From: Spisula solida
Lineage: Eukaryota > Mollusca > Bivalvia > Venerida > Mactridae
Direction: 5' to 3'
DNA: 64,000 nucleotides
Assembly (NCBI GenBank): GCA_947247005.1
Contig: OX365952.1
Span: 31,188,222 to 31,252,221, forward strand
Shown here: positions 51,550 through 61,554 of the stretch, piece by piece
Layout: each line of letters begins with the position of its first letter
How positions within the stretch are numbered: position 1 is the stretch's first letter
Made by a program: the position numbers and the translations under genes
The notes under the pieces: model-generated
Seen by the model: the letters and a program-made list of their open reading frames with translations, nothing else
Database searches by the model: none
Told to the model about the DNA's origin: nothing

Positions 51550-54500
51550 CTGAAATCAACAATAAACATTTTTCTGACTTTTACAATAAAAATTAATGCA
51601 AAAATCGTAATTACAATTAAGTTCCAATGATAAGACCACGTGGTCAATACAAAGTATCACGTGATTTAGAACCTCCTTTTATTGTATGAAGATAAAGAAT
51701 ATACGTGGATAGAAACAGGTCGTGGATATTGGTGTAAAAGCAATTTGTTAAGTTGTATACATGTAGTCGCCTATTCTTATAGGTATAAAGGCAGTTTGTG
51801 GAAGGTCTGTGAAGTTGGCAGTTAGCTGTTTGATGTTAACTCAGAAGTTAACTCAAAAATAATTTTCGATGAGTTAACTTCTGAGTTAACATCTGAGTTA
51901 ACTATTTTTTGAGTTAATATCTAACAGCTAACTGCCAACTTCACAGACCTGTTTGTGGAATAGTATGTTCTGGTGGATTCGGGGTAATGTTTAGTCAATT
52001 CGTTGAGTCGTATAGTTTGTGTAATGTAAGGTATAAAGGCAATTCGTGGATATCAATTTCAAAAAGAAAAGAAAATACATGTACATTTTTCACTAGGTAT
52101 AATATAAATGTTTGTTGTAAAGTCCTTCCACGCGTTCAATACAATATTTCCACAACGAATGAATTGTCTACCATACATGTATAACGGAATAGAAACATTC
52201 TAGCTTTCTCTTTTTATAACATACTAGTACTTATTTATAACCAATAAAAAACAAATACACTTTTATTTAGAATCATTTTTTAATATTCGCCTTCTAAAAT
52301 TATGATTTCAATCTGTATAATTTATTTTATCTGAATAGTGAATACAAGTACAACACGCACGGAATAATCCCAATACCACCATTTAATAGGTCTAAGGAAC
52401 GTAACTCGGGCTACACTATATCTCAGTTCCGACCGTCCAAGCATTACGCTGGTTTCCAGTTCTGTCATAGCAATATGAAAACTGAACAAACCTTGGACGG
52501 AACTGAGAAGCTGTGAGTCGGGATTATACTACAGTGAAAATACTTACCTTGATATAAATCTTGAATTCTTTAAGTTCACCTTCAATATTCACAGAGAGTA
52601 CCTGACGATTGAACGAAGAGCAAAATGAACACCATTGTCGCTGACTTGGAAGAATAAGGTTGTAAGTACAAAAATGCTGTTTTGAGAAAACAAGAACAAA
52701 CTGACTGTAAACTTCCCTTTACGCTAGGAAAACAAGCGTTTTCTACTTCAATTTGGTCAACATGACCATTTCCGATTTTCATGAAAATTGGTTCATAAGA
52801 TGCGCATTGCAATGTTTCATGAATATAGAATTAAGTTGCCCCTTAGTTAAGTTGTTGACATCAAATCTAAACTTTTTTATCAGCGTCGTATTTTCATTCG
52901 GTAGAATGTTATACAATGTTTTGGTACATTTAAAATACGGGATGAAGAAATCTTAAAAATAAATACTACTTGTTGTTGTCATTAATTAGATCTTTCGGTC
53001 AACGACAACCTATAAAAGTGCGCACACTTGTTTCCGTTGAGTCCTGCTTTTTGCTGAAGGGACAGCTAGTAGAAGTGATGGTAGCGTAATACAAGGAATC
53101 TGGATGGGATACCGTAGCCCTTTCCGAATGTACTCCTCGGTTTTTTAACAATCCCGATGTATAACTCAGACACATGCAAGACTACCTCTGGATTTCCAAC
53201 CAGTTCGTGTCTAGTTGGATGAGAAAGACTGAATTTAGCGTTTCGTTAATGACCAAGTGCCCCGACGGAGATTCAAACCACCCGATGTTCTTAACAGTAA
53301 TAACGATGGTATGCGAGGTTCTATAGATGTTAAACATGAACTGGAACATTGGCTACAGTCTAGTCACCTACACGTGTAAAACATAACAGTTGCTACGAAT
53401 TATGCTTTGGTTACAGTGCATGTCCTTACCTCTCTGCCGTCACTTCTTGATTTTCTAACTAGATATGTTCCCTCTGGTCTCTCCACTAACAGCCTATAGA
53501 AGGAATATGCTTGTATAAATAATTGTAAAGAACATAGGTCGTTCTGCTCCAAACACTGAGCATATGACTATGTTTAACAAAACCTTGGTTAAATACCATT
53601 AGACCGACTAAATGTGCCAGTGTATATATGTTTTTCTTTAAGTTCATTGTTGGAAACAGAAATCGGCAATTTTCAGTTCAACATATTGATTGTTTCCATC
53701 TTTATATGGTTTGTAGGAGTGCATAAACTGAATCATTATTAATGTTGCTGATCCATTTACCACACATGATTTGTTAAAATTTGCGTAAGTGCTTTGATAA
53801 ATCAGAACCTAGTTGATCAAGGGAAGTAAATATAGGTAAAGAATAAAAGTTCATAGTCACTGTGTTTATCTACCTTTCAATTTCTGATCGATCGTTACCT
53901 TCATATTCAAACGCTTTTCGTGATACAGCCGTCTGTAAATATAATGTACGAACAAATTACATCAAAAACATGTTAATGGGATCCTGACCGGTCCGGTTTA
54001 CTCGTCTTAGTTTTAATCCAAGTCGTCTTTCACTATTGTCAGAGAAGGTTTATATTAGTTATTGTATGTGAGTACTTTGGTCAATTAAGGAACGTAAATG
54101 AATGAGTGACACATCGATTGCCTTTTGGTAGGGCGTCCACTTCGAGTGGAAAATGCCTCAGGTTCGATCCCAGACTGCGGCATACCAAAGTCGATAAAAT
54201 GATACTGGTATGTCCCCCTTTCTTGACGCTCAACATAGTTGCTGGTTTACCCAATGTCAGGATAATATGACTGGCTCACAGGTTCATGAAAAGTGTCCTA
54301 TACCACCTAAATAATTATACATAATTATGTATGTATATATAGGTGACATAGGTCACCTTGCACCGACCTGTGGACTGGCTAGTCTCTATATGATTGGAAT
54401 ACTGTTGACCAGTCACCGGGGGCTTAACACAAACATTTAATAAAACATTGAGTATATTATTACCGTTGATGGTCCTTGTAGTGTTGAGGCTTTCATCTTT

Positions 54501-57500
54501 GTTTTCCCCGGTGTCTTCTTGTTCCCATTTGCAGGTAAGGTCAAAGGCTTTTTGGATACCGTAGGTGCGTTGCTGGTTCTAGTGTTCGCTGCGTAAACAT
54601 AGAACATAACATTCTTAATACCACCATGACATGAAAACCAACACCAACGCCATATATCAATGACAAGCTAACATTTCAAAGTTTTTTGCAATGGGTTGGT
54701 GGTCGTCTCGTTTGTCGCCTGAACAGCTCGTCCCCACAAATTCTAAATACATGTGTACTGTAATCTTGAAATCCGAAGACTTTGATGATTACGGCAACAG
54801 GTTTACTTACAGTTGGATGTTGTGTTTATGCAGAAATGCTTGTTTTGCATATGCTATATGAGCCGGAGCTCCATACTGCAATATTTTTACATAGCGTCAT
54901 TTTTGTGACTTTTCGTTTTGCAGTGATGCTCATTATTTGGTTTTATTGTGCCTTGTATTTTTTTGTTTTCTGTGCTCGAATGGTTAAGTTGAGCGCTGCC
55001 TTCCCTGTTTGACTTAATAGTATCTTTTTGTTAACAAAGTACTGTCAAATACCGATTTCCTGGCATTGTGTTGGTTATGTTGTTGTATGAAATTCGATGG
55101 TGAAACTCTCTTCTAATCAATTTGACGCATGTTTCTAATGACACCCGTTTTGAAAAAAAATACTCAAAACATTCACATTATCCAGATTCCTTGTGTGGCC
55201 TAGTTTCAAAGTTATACATTTACTGTTTGAAGCGTTATCCAACATAGCTTTATAAGTGAATTTGTGTTAAATAATTTACTTCTGTATGACTAAATAAGCA
55301 TATAATCAGAAAATCTGACTGGATCTAGATATGAATATGATGAATTATTCAAATTATACATATATTTTACCAATGAATTAGTCAAATTATACATATATTT
55401 TACCAATGAATAAGTCAAATTATACATATATTTTACCAATGAATTAGTCAAATTATACATATATTTTACCAATGAATTATTCAAATTATACCAATATTTT
55501 ACCGATGAATTAGTCAAATTATTTGATTAATCATTTACTTACTCTCATAAGGAAAGTGCCCGGATATAGCTGGTATCATATCCTCGTCAATTGTTGTATA
55601 ATCTGCTTCTGCAAAAAAAACAACACGATGGAGGACATCGTTTTTATTTGGAAGTGCAATCAAACAGATTGTTTATTGTGAAACTTCTAATGTCAGTAAA
55701 ATAAGACATCCGAGTGTGAGTCAGCTATTTTACTTGTAAATATTCGTTCAATCACAAGGTCTTTAGTGAGTGTCTATTGTGTATTTCCAATACGTACCTT
55801 GTCTGTTCATTTTAAAATGCACAGCACAATTTAACCAATGAAAATTACTTATACTAGATGTTTGTATCAATGGAATGTCATTCATAAAATTATAAATCGA
55901 AATCCTCGTGAATCGGTAGCCAGTCTGTAGCTAGTGTTTAGATAGTTAAGTGCCATGACATTATGTTTTGTTGGATTTTGGATGAAACAAAGTAGAGTAC
56001 GATTACTTAAGTGCATGGTAATATCAGTACATGCTATAATTACCATGCACTGTAGTAATTGCAATAAATCCTTTGAAAATTTAGACCGACCCCCATCAAA
56101 TAGCATTGCATTCAGTCCCACCTCTTTACTTCACATAAATGTAAATTTTCGTACATTTAATACAAGTAAGTGATAGTGTATCAGAACCAAAAACCGTGCT
56201 GGTAAACGGGAACTAGTCATTATAACACATCTTTGAAACTGGTTTAAAAGCTAAAATCTGGTTGAAACATGGATCCTTTGATTGCCCCATTGAATCCATA
56301 TTTGAAGTTTTTGTTTTTATATCAAATCGCTATCCACCCGTAAAGTACAATTGGTAATTTAAATGTTTTTTGGACAAGTCTCGGTTCTTGTAAAAGTTTG
56401 CAATTTTATAATTTATTGTTTTTAGTACATTTGATCTATTTTCATTTTAGGTACTGATTTATCAAAGCACTTACGGAAAAAGTCACGTGCGCTTGAATTT
56501 GAATTCTTTATAATTCTTTAACAGCTGCGAATTGTGATAAAAGGGATATGCAATATTGAAAATGATTCCGTTAATGAACTCCAACAAACAATGGCTGTCC
56601 CCTATTTGTACTTGTAAAAACATTATCAGGAATTTAAATTTGAACGTAATTAGTACCGGTATAAGATTGTCGTAAGTACTTTGATAAAACAGTAGGAGTA
56701 TATACACTATGCTAGATGTAATATAAGGAATGGTATTTTAAAGGCCCATTAATTACTAAACGGATACTTTCAATAAGCATAATATAATACAATAACATTT
56801 TGAGCACTTTAGTTGAGTTCCATAGGTGGAAAACACCATAACATGGAAGAAAACGAAACACAGCTCTAGTTGGTTTGTTGACAAAATAACGAATTGTTAA
56901 CACTAAAGGCACGACTTATAAGTCAAAGGGAAGCAACTCTTGCAAAATAAGAATTTTGTCGTCCGTACATTTTACTTAAATGTGGCTTTCGGCTTACTAT
57001 TTCGAAAGATATAGATAACATTCTGGTGTCAATTATTGGTCATTTTATTTGTGTACACATCATAATTCCTTGTGTTTACTGGATGGTCGGAAAAAAGTTT
57101 TTGTGGGAGATAATGTGGCTTTAAATGTTTACCTCCACCTGGGTCATCATCATCCTCGTCATCATCTGAAGGAGGAGGTGGTGGAGCAGGTTTCCCTCGT
57201 GGTATAGGTTTCTCTAGATACACATAGTCATCATAGTTCTCACCGTCCTCTTGTCTGGTAGGGAATATAACACATGGTAATACCCGATGAATGTCCCGCC
57301 CGGGTGATGAATACCCCACCGAGAGAAACATTGATAACTGGTGTGAAGTGGTACATGATTTTTAACCAGCCTTTGTTTTTATTTCAGATCATCCATGTGT
57401 CGTGTATACCACAAAGATAGTATGTGTGATTATTAGGGGACTAATAGTTTTCCACCAGAGGGGACTATATATATATATGTTTGCCGACCGTCCGTCCGTC

Positions 57501-60500
57501 AAAAATCTGCCGGATCCAGCCATAAATCAAACATATTTCAAGCTAGGTTTATAACTTAGGGATAGGTGCCAATACGGAGATTATGCACATCTGTTTTTTA
57601 TACTGACAAAAATTTCGGTTGCTTTGGTATTGGAACAGTGAAAATAATTCAAAATCAGGGAACCCACCATAACATAAACGGTTTCTAGCCTTTGTTATGG
57701 AGTTTGATACTTTCCTGCATTGGGTAGTTGTATTACTAAAAATTATCAATGCTAGGTTTATGATTTATGGTACGTGTAAATGGATAGAAATCAATATTGA
57801 GATGACACGCCCTGTTTCAAAATTGTAGTTGTCATGGCAACAGAAATATCGAAAATAATTTGAAGGGTCATGGCTTCAAACCGATAGGGAAGGTCAGCAT
57901 AGCTTGTAATTATTCAGTGACTTGTTTAAATTATAATCCGCGACGGTCGAGATCATTCTCTATCGAATTCTTGAAATGAAGAATTGTTGGTCAGAAATCG
58001 AACACATCTTTACTCGGTTGACATCAATGTTTACCTCGGGGGAGTACTCGTCACTCGACCGGGCCAGTGTGTAGATCGTAAACGAGTATTGAGTCGTCAC
58101 TGCAGTTTGAATTGTTGACTCTATGATCAACGTGGACATACCACGTGGTATGTGACGTGATGTTTTGGCTAAGAACGCAAGAAGAAATATGTCAACAAAA
58201 AGTTAAAAACAACCGTAAGTATTTCATTCTTTGACCGATTTGAACGAAACATATTAGACATTCAAGCCAAGAACGAGCAGATAACATAAAATTATCCAAA
58301 TAATAAAATGTTTAATTATACCTCACGTGACCTGTCAATGTATTTTCCCCATAGACGTTCCGTGTGATATTTTGTTCGATCACTGTGTGATATTTAGTTC
58401 GATCACTACTAGTAAAAACGAGGCTGTACTATTTATAGAAATTTGGATTATTTGAGTCCGGAAAACACCGTGCTAGAGAGTATCCGTATGCTATTTATAA
58501 AATTGTGTATATTTCACATGCTATTTTTAGTAAATCTAGTCAATTTCCACCACCTTATATGGACTGAGATTTTACATGTATGTAAAATTATCATAACAGA
58601 AATCTAAGTGCTGCCTGCTTACATTTGTTGATATTTTATTTTGCAAAATGGTTGTAACTTTTTTTCGGTAAAATAAAATAAATAATACATGGCTGCTCGG
58701 GTGACAGTAAATAATACCAACCCTTGAATATTATATAACTATATCACCCTCGGCTTCACCTTGTGTGATATGACATATATACACAATAATAAAAATAGCA
58801 CACGGATACTCTCTAGCAGGGTGTTTCCGGACTTAAATAGTACAATTTTCTATAAATAGCACAGCCTCGTTTTTACTAGTACTTAGTGATCGAACAAAAT
58901 ATCACATAGTGATCGAACAAAATATCACACGGAAGGTCTATGGGGAAAATACATTGAGACGGCACGTGAGGTATAATAATACCAAATATATTATGAAACA
59001 AAACTTACAGGACGGATTCTGGAATTTTGTGAGCCAGGATCATCTCCTGTTTGATATGTTGCATCCATATCTGAAACATTAAACATTGTGAACATTTGTA
59101 CACGTTTTTACATTGAACATTGTGAATATTTGTACACGTTTTTACATAAAACATTGTGAACATTTGTACACGTTTTTACATTGAACATTGTGGACAGTTG
59201 TACACGTTTTTTACATTAAACACGGTGAATATTTGAATACGTTTTAAAAATAAACACTATGAATATTTGTACACGTGTTTACATTAAACACTGAGGTCAT
59301 TTGTACACGTTTTTACATTGAACATTGTAGACATTTGTACACGTTTTTACATTACACACAGTGAATATTTGAACACGGTTTAAGAATAAACACTATTAAT
59401 ATTTGTACACGTGTTTACATTAAACACTAAGGCCATTTGTACACGTTTTTACATTTTATACTGTGTATATTTGTAAACTTTTTTACATATTAAACACTAT
59501 TATTTTTGTACAGTAAGCATTTTCATTAAACATTATGTTTTTGCACATGTTTTTACATTAAACATTGTGAATATCTGTACATGAGTTACATTAAACACTT
59601 TGAACATTTCCACACGCTTTTACACTAGCATTTACGTTTGTCTCCTAGTATCTGAACTGTGCAATAATGTTTCGTTCGATCTTGGATGAAACAAAGGAGT
59701 GTGCAATTATTACTGTAGAAGATATGTAGTTATTGCACTCTTTGCTTTGAAAATTAAGACCCACCGCTTCAATTATCATTGAATTTAGTCCAACCTCTTC
59801 ACTTAACTTCAACGTAAATTGTCGTAACTATGATACAAGTCTGTTATACAGAATTCGTTTGCCCCATACCTTCCTGTCCGCATCACTCATGCAAGAAAAC
59901 TGTAAATTCTTTCCTAAACCTCCATCCAACGATATGACACGGAATGGCCAAATAATATCATTCACTGCATTTCTCTCACTCCTATAAACACAACGTTAAT
60001 ACATGTTACTTTAATGAACGCATACGTAAATATGTATAGTTTATGTCAAACAAAATGTAGCTTGGAAGTTACATGTATACATTATTTGCGCTTCATTTTA
60101 ATACTCATTTACAAATTTTGCTAACATCCTAAAACACACGCTATCGGTCCTAAGTCGCTATGCTAGTGTGGCCTCCGTAGCTCAGTGGTAAGCGCACTTG
60201 CCGTCTAATGTAGCGATCTGGGTTCAATTCCGGGTGGAGGCACACATATGCCCGCCATGTTTCAGCAGAAAGCTGACTGACAAATAAAGACAATGCTCGG
60301 CATTTAAGTTACCGTATAAATATGTACATGAACGAGGGTTGTCCAAGAATAACGTAATTGTTGACTTTTACTAAACCATACAGAATGATACAGGTATGCG
60401 TTTCGTTATGATATAAAGTTGAAAAGTACTTGCTTGACATAGAATCTGAGAGAAAAGGAAGCTTTAGGTCTTGATGCCAGCTCATCCTCGAATATATAGA

Positions 60501-60536
60501 TGCAACCTCGAGATAGAACGACAAACCTCTGTCGCC
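51403..60536 (-). CDS. SH3BP2: SH3BP2-like PH-SH2 adaptor, C-terminal ten exons
   Basis: Ten minus-strand exons join in phase into 304 residues ending at TGA (51403-51405). Residues 1-88 cover most of a PH domain: the RFVVLSRGCIYIF strand pair, SFSLRFY, PFRVISLDG, and the C-terminal helix SDADRKIWMQHIKQEM with its conserved Trp74. Residues 94-200 form an acidic and proline-rich linker with tyrosines in an NYDDYVYLEKP context and a PAPPPPP tract, a likely SH3 ligand. Residues 205-304 are an SH2 domain with GTYLVRKS; Arg230 is the phosphotyrosine-binding arginine. PH, proline-rich linker and C-terminal SH2 is the SH3BP2 layout, a cytoplasmic adaptor in immune-receptor and Syk/Src-type signalling in vertebrates. 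SLP-76/BLNK-like adaptors share the SH2 end but lack the PH domain. The start of the gene was not found; it needs an upstream exon ending in T (completing a Trp codon). Introns carry SINEs and foldbacks. Confidence 0.85.
51634..51665. promoter_or_regulatory. Paired palindromic E-boxes in the last intron
   Basis: GACCACGTGGTC (51634-51645) and ATCACGTGAT (51656-51665) are both perfect palindromes centred on CACGTG, 21 bases centre to centre (about two helical turns). CACGTG is the class B E-box bound by bHLH factors. A regulatory role is inference; CACGTG is also part of the local MITE ends. Confidence 0.35.
51803..51950. mobile_element. 148-bp palindromic MITE with 9-bp target duplication
   Basis: The ends read AGGTCTGTGAAGTTGGCAG and its inverse. 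The arms match perfectly for 28 bases and then continue as GTTAACTC-rich repeats to the centre. GTTTGTGGA is duplicated exactly at 51794-51802 and 51951-51959. A 9-bp duplication suggests a MULE-like mobiliser. It lies in the last intron of the SH3BP2-like gene. Confidence 0.88.
52397..52520. repeat. Imperfect inverted repeat in an intron
   Basis: CTCAGTTCCGACCGTCCAAG and the later CTTGGACGGAACTGAG are near-inverses about 60 bases apart. This is possibly a degraded MITE in the penultimate intron. Confidence 0.5.
52548..52601 (-). CDS. SH3BP2: SH3BP2-like exon: SH2 central sheet
   Basis: Acceptor ATCGTCAG, donor AAG|GTAAGT, 54 bases, phase 0 at both ends. Encodes VLSVNIEGELKEFKIYIK, matching the SH2 central strands. 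Confidence 0.87.
53089..53310 (-). mobile_element. Degraded SINE, same family as 14.3 kb
   Basis: The minus-strand order matches the 14.3-kb SINE: a decayed tRNA head (GGTTTGAATCTCCG), GGCACTTGGTCATTAACG, TCATCCAACTAG, and the 3' end CCAGATTCCTTGTATTAC. It is intronic in the SH3BP2-like gene, in the same orientation. Confidence 0.7.
53430..53493 (-). CDS. SH3BP2: SH3BP2-like exon: SH2 FLVR motif
   Basis: Acceptor TTCTATAG, donor GAG|GTAAGG, 64 bases. Encodes LLVERPEGTYLVRKSRSDG and RE. The YLVRKS stretch is the SH2 'FLVR' signature with the phosphotyrosine-contacting Arg. Confidence 0.9.
53874..53932 (-). CDS. SH3BP2: SH3BP2-like exon: entry to SH2
   Basis: Acceptor ATATTTACAG, donor AAAG|GTAGAT, 59 bases. 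Encodes TAVSRKAFEYEGNDRSEIE; the end forms the first SH2 helix (SEIERLL, completed by the next exon). Confidence 0.82.
54112..54450 (+). mobile_element. tRNA-derived SINE, second family
   Basis: A tRNA-like head with A-box TTTTGGTAGGGCG and B-box GGTTCGATCCC lies within the first 75 bases, followed by a non-tRNA body. The right end is uncertain. It lies antisense in an intron of the SH3BP2-like gene. Confidence 0.65.
54464..54588 (-). CDS. SH3BP2: SH3BP2-like exon: basic Ser/Thr/Lys linker
   Basis: Acceptor TTTACGCAG, donor ACG|GTAATA, 125 bases. Encodes a basic, low-complexity segment including VSKKPLTLPANGNKK and KTKMKASTLQGPST. Confidence 0.82.
55338..55525 (+). repeat. 33-bp AT-rich tandem repeat, about 6 copies
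   Basis: Units GAATTAGTCAAATTATAC followed by ATATATTTTACCAAT recur with a period of 33 bases, stopping 18 bases short of the exon at 55543. It is intronic, and its open frame on the minus strand is an artefact. Confidence 0.92.
55543..55608 (-). CDS. SH3BP2: SH3BP2-like exon: linker
   Basis: Acceptor with a long T tract (TTTTTTTTGCAG), donor GAGA|GTAAGT, 66 bases, phase 1 to phase 1. Encodes ADYTTIDEDMIPAISGHF, another acidic tyrosine motif. Confidence 0.82.
55950..56168 (+). repeat. Diverged intronic repeat, copy 1 (with palindrome)
   Basis: Shares ordered blocks with 59656-59840: TTGGATGAAACAAAG, TTTGAAAATT(T)A, AGTCC(C/A)ACCTCTT, and AAATGTAAATT / AACGTAAATT. It also contains perfect 13-bp arms AGTGCATGGTAAT / ATTACCATGCACT near 56010-56052. 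Confidence 0.6.
56169..57132. other. Intron of the SH3BP2-like gene, nothing recognised
   Basis: AT-rich intronic sequence between the linker exon and the tyrosine-motif exon. No repeat or exon was supported. Confidence 0.4.
57133..57254 (-). CDS. SH3BP2: SH3BP2-like exon: tyrosine motifs, poly-Pro and acidic run
   Basis: Acceptor CCCTACCAG, donor GGAG|GTAAAC, 122 bases. Encodes GENYDDYVYLEKPIPRGK, then PAPPPPP and an Asp/Glu run ending DPGG. The tyrosines in acidic context are plausible kinase targets and the poly-Pro tract a plausible SH3 ligand (inference). Confidence 0.87.
57430..58010 (-). mobile_element. Probable pearl/HINE-like fragment
   Basis: Starts near TTTTCCACCAGAGGGGACTA, then a TATATA run and GACCGTCCGTCCGTC, followed by two diverged units carrying GCTAGGTTTATAACTTA and GCTAGGTTTATGATTTA about 220 bases apart. 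The order of end, short tetranucleotide repeat and monomers resembles the minus-strand pearl-like elements at 36.6 and 61.4 kb. Boundaries are approximate. Confidence 0.45.
58118..58285 (+). repeat. Dispersed repeat with perfect 18-bp palindrome, copy 3
   Basis: ACATACCACGTGGTATGT, then GACGTGATGTTTTGGCTAAG, ending near CATTCAAGCCAAGAACGAG. Third member of the family; intronic in the SH3BP2-like gene. Confidence 0.6.
58315..58977. mobile_element. Large foldback MITE, about 660 bp
   Basis: The left arm starts ATTATACCTCACGTGACC and the right arm is its inverse, ending CACGTGAGGTATAAT. The arms pair over about 200 bases, including GTGTGATATTTTGTTCGATC and GGATACTCTCTAGC. The centre has a GGGTGACAGTAAATAA segment like the hairpin in the 20.8-kb MITE. 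It ends 32 bases from the exon at 59009. Confidence 0.85.
59009..59070 (-). CDS. SH3BP2: SH3BP2-like exon: PH C-terminal helix
   Basis: Acceptor TTTCAG, donor CCT|GTAAGT, 62 bases. In the frame set by the previous exon it encodes IWMQHIKQEMILAHKIPESV, with the invariant PH-helix Trp. The frame starting at its internal ATG would give a different peptide and breaks phase with its neighbours. Confidence 0.87.
59075..59625 (+). repeat. 34-bp tandem repeat, about 16 copies
   Basis: Units of ACATTGTGAACATTTGTACA followed by CGTTTTTACATTAA, increasingly degenerate to the right. It begins five bases from the 5' end of the exon at 59009-59070, so it occupies the polypyrimidine and branch region of that intron. 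Confidence 0.92.
59656..59840 (+). repeat. Diverged intronic repeat, copy 2
   Basis: Counterpart of 55950-56168, with TTGGATGAAACAAAG and the shared downstream blocks; it lacks the perfect palindrome of copy 1. Confidence 0.55.
59870..59981 (-). CDS. SH3BP2: SH3BP2-like exon: PH domain second half
   Basis: Acceptor GTTTATAG, donor AAG|GTATGG, 112 bases. Encodes SERNAVNDIIWPFRVISL, then a short loop and LQFSCMSDADRK. PFRVI and the SDADRK start of the last helix are diagnostic for PH domains of this group. Confidence 0.87.
60171..60242 (+). tRNA. tRNA-like sequence, probably a SINE head or pseudo-tRNA
   Basis: Starts GCCTCCGTAGCTCAGTGG (perfect A box) and has GGTTCAATTCC (B box). The 3' part TGGAGGC pairs with the 5' acceptor GCCTCCG apart from one G-T. 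The D stem has a mismatch and the anticodon arm does not form a proper five-pair stem, so a functional tRNA is unlikely. It lies antisense inside an intron of the SH3BP2-like gene. Confidence 0.55.
60434..60536 (-). CDS. SH3BP2: SH3BP2-like exon: PH domain first half
   Basis: Acceptor TATTACAG, then GGCGACAGAGG. Encodes RQRFVVLSRGCIYIFEDE onward to LRFYV. It enters in phase 1 (two bases complete the first codon, probably Trp). The preferred end is a GC donor, CAA|GCAAGT, which keeps the next exon in frame. A GT donor four bases later (CAA|GTACTT) would place the next exon, with its best acceptor, on a TGA. Confidence 0.85.
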
Positions 60537-61000
60537 CTGTAATATAGTGCATTGTACATTAGAATATACACGTATATCATAATATTCTAACACACTCAGC
60601 AGTTTCATCTATATACCGGCACATAGAGGAAACCAAGATGTACATGAATTACCGTTTAAACACAGCTACGGCAAATGACTTCCTAGTTCCGAGGAAGAAA
60701 ATAGTGCATCAGTTATTATGTTTTGATTTGTTGTCAAATGCAGAAATTGGTTATTATGTTATGGAAATTTAGAATCGAAATAATGAATATGTACCTGTGT
60801 TTCAACTATAATAAAGCACGGTTACTTGTTCAGATGCTACACACTTGTGATTTAATTACTACACATCCGAAATCGTGACCGTGCTATATTCTACTATAAC
60901 ACTCAGGTATTTATTCACACACATTCATTTATTCTTAAAAACAACTCCAGTACGATACATAAACAATTGAATTATCATGACTTTTTTGTGTGCCTTTACA
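60537..61000. other. Intron or upstream region of the SH3BP2-like gene
   Basis: I searched the minus strand for the missing first PH strand (an exon ending in T before a donor) and did not find a convincing one. Confidence 0.4.
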
Positions 61001-61554
61001 TACAGGGTGTTTCATAATGTCTGACCCCATTACAAACACATGCAATGAGAAAATGCTTGATCTCATCTGATGTTTTTATATACCAATAGAAAGCTTACAT
61101 TTGGGAGTTTTGTTCAATATATAACATGACCATGTAACTATCAATGCAATCCAGGAATTTAGATTCTTGCAAAAAGTCATTTTTTCGATAAATGTCAAAT
61201 TGACGTCTAAATTGATTTTTTTCCTGAGTTCAATAATTTAGCTTGTAAAGTAGATCTACTGCACAATATAACCAGTTCAATAGTGTTTTTAACAAAATAT
61301 TATATCAATTTGAAAGTTTCATATTGTATGCAGCAATCTAAAAGCTATTAAATAATACAGTTGCTTTGGTTACCAATTGCTAGACAACAAAATAACCTAA
61401 CACAAAAAATACATTCTTGTTTATAGCCAAAGAAACAGGAGAACTGGTTTTTGTCGAGCCCGCTTGTGGTGAGCGAGACTTAGTCGCCACTTTTGGTGTA
61501 TGTGCGTGCGTGCGTGCGTGCGTAATGCGTGCGTGTGTGCGTGCGTCCGATTTT

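Noticed and set aside
54782..55012. 76-codon hydrophobic plus-strand frame (possible small membrane protein)
   Set aside because: It lies in an intron of the SH3BP2-like gene on the opposite strand, with no conserved motif or splice context; a chance frame in T-rich DNA.
57029..57331. 100-codon minus-strand single-exon gene
   Set aside because: Only 57254-57133 is coding. The frame overruns a good acceptor and a good donor of the SH3BP2-like exon into intron sequence.
60171..60242. Functional tRNA gene
   Set aside because: The A and B boxes are good, but the anticodon arm does not fold into five pairs and the D stem has a mismatch; a tRNA-derived SINE head or pseudo-tRNA fits better.
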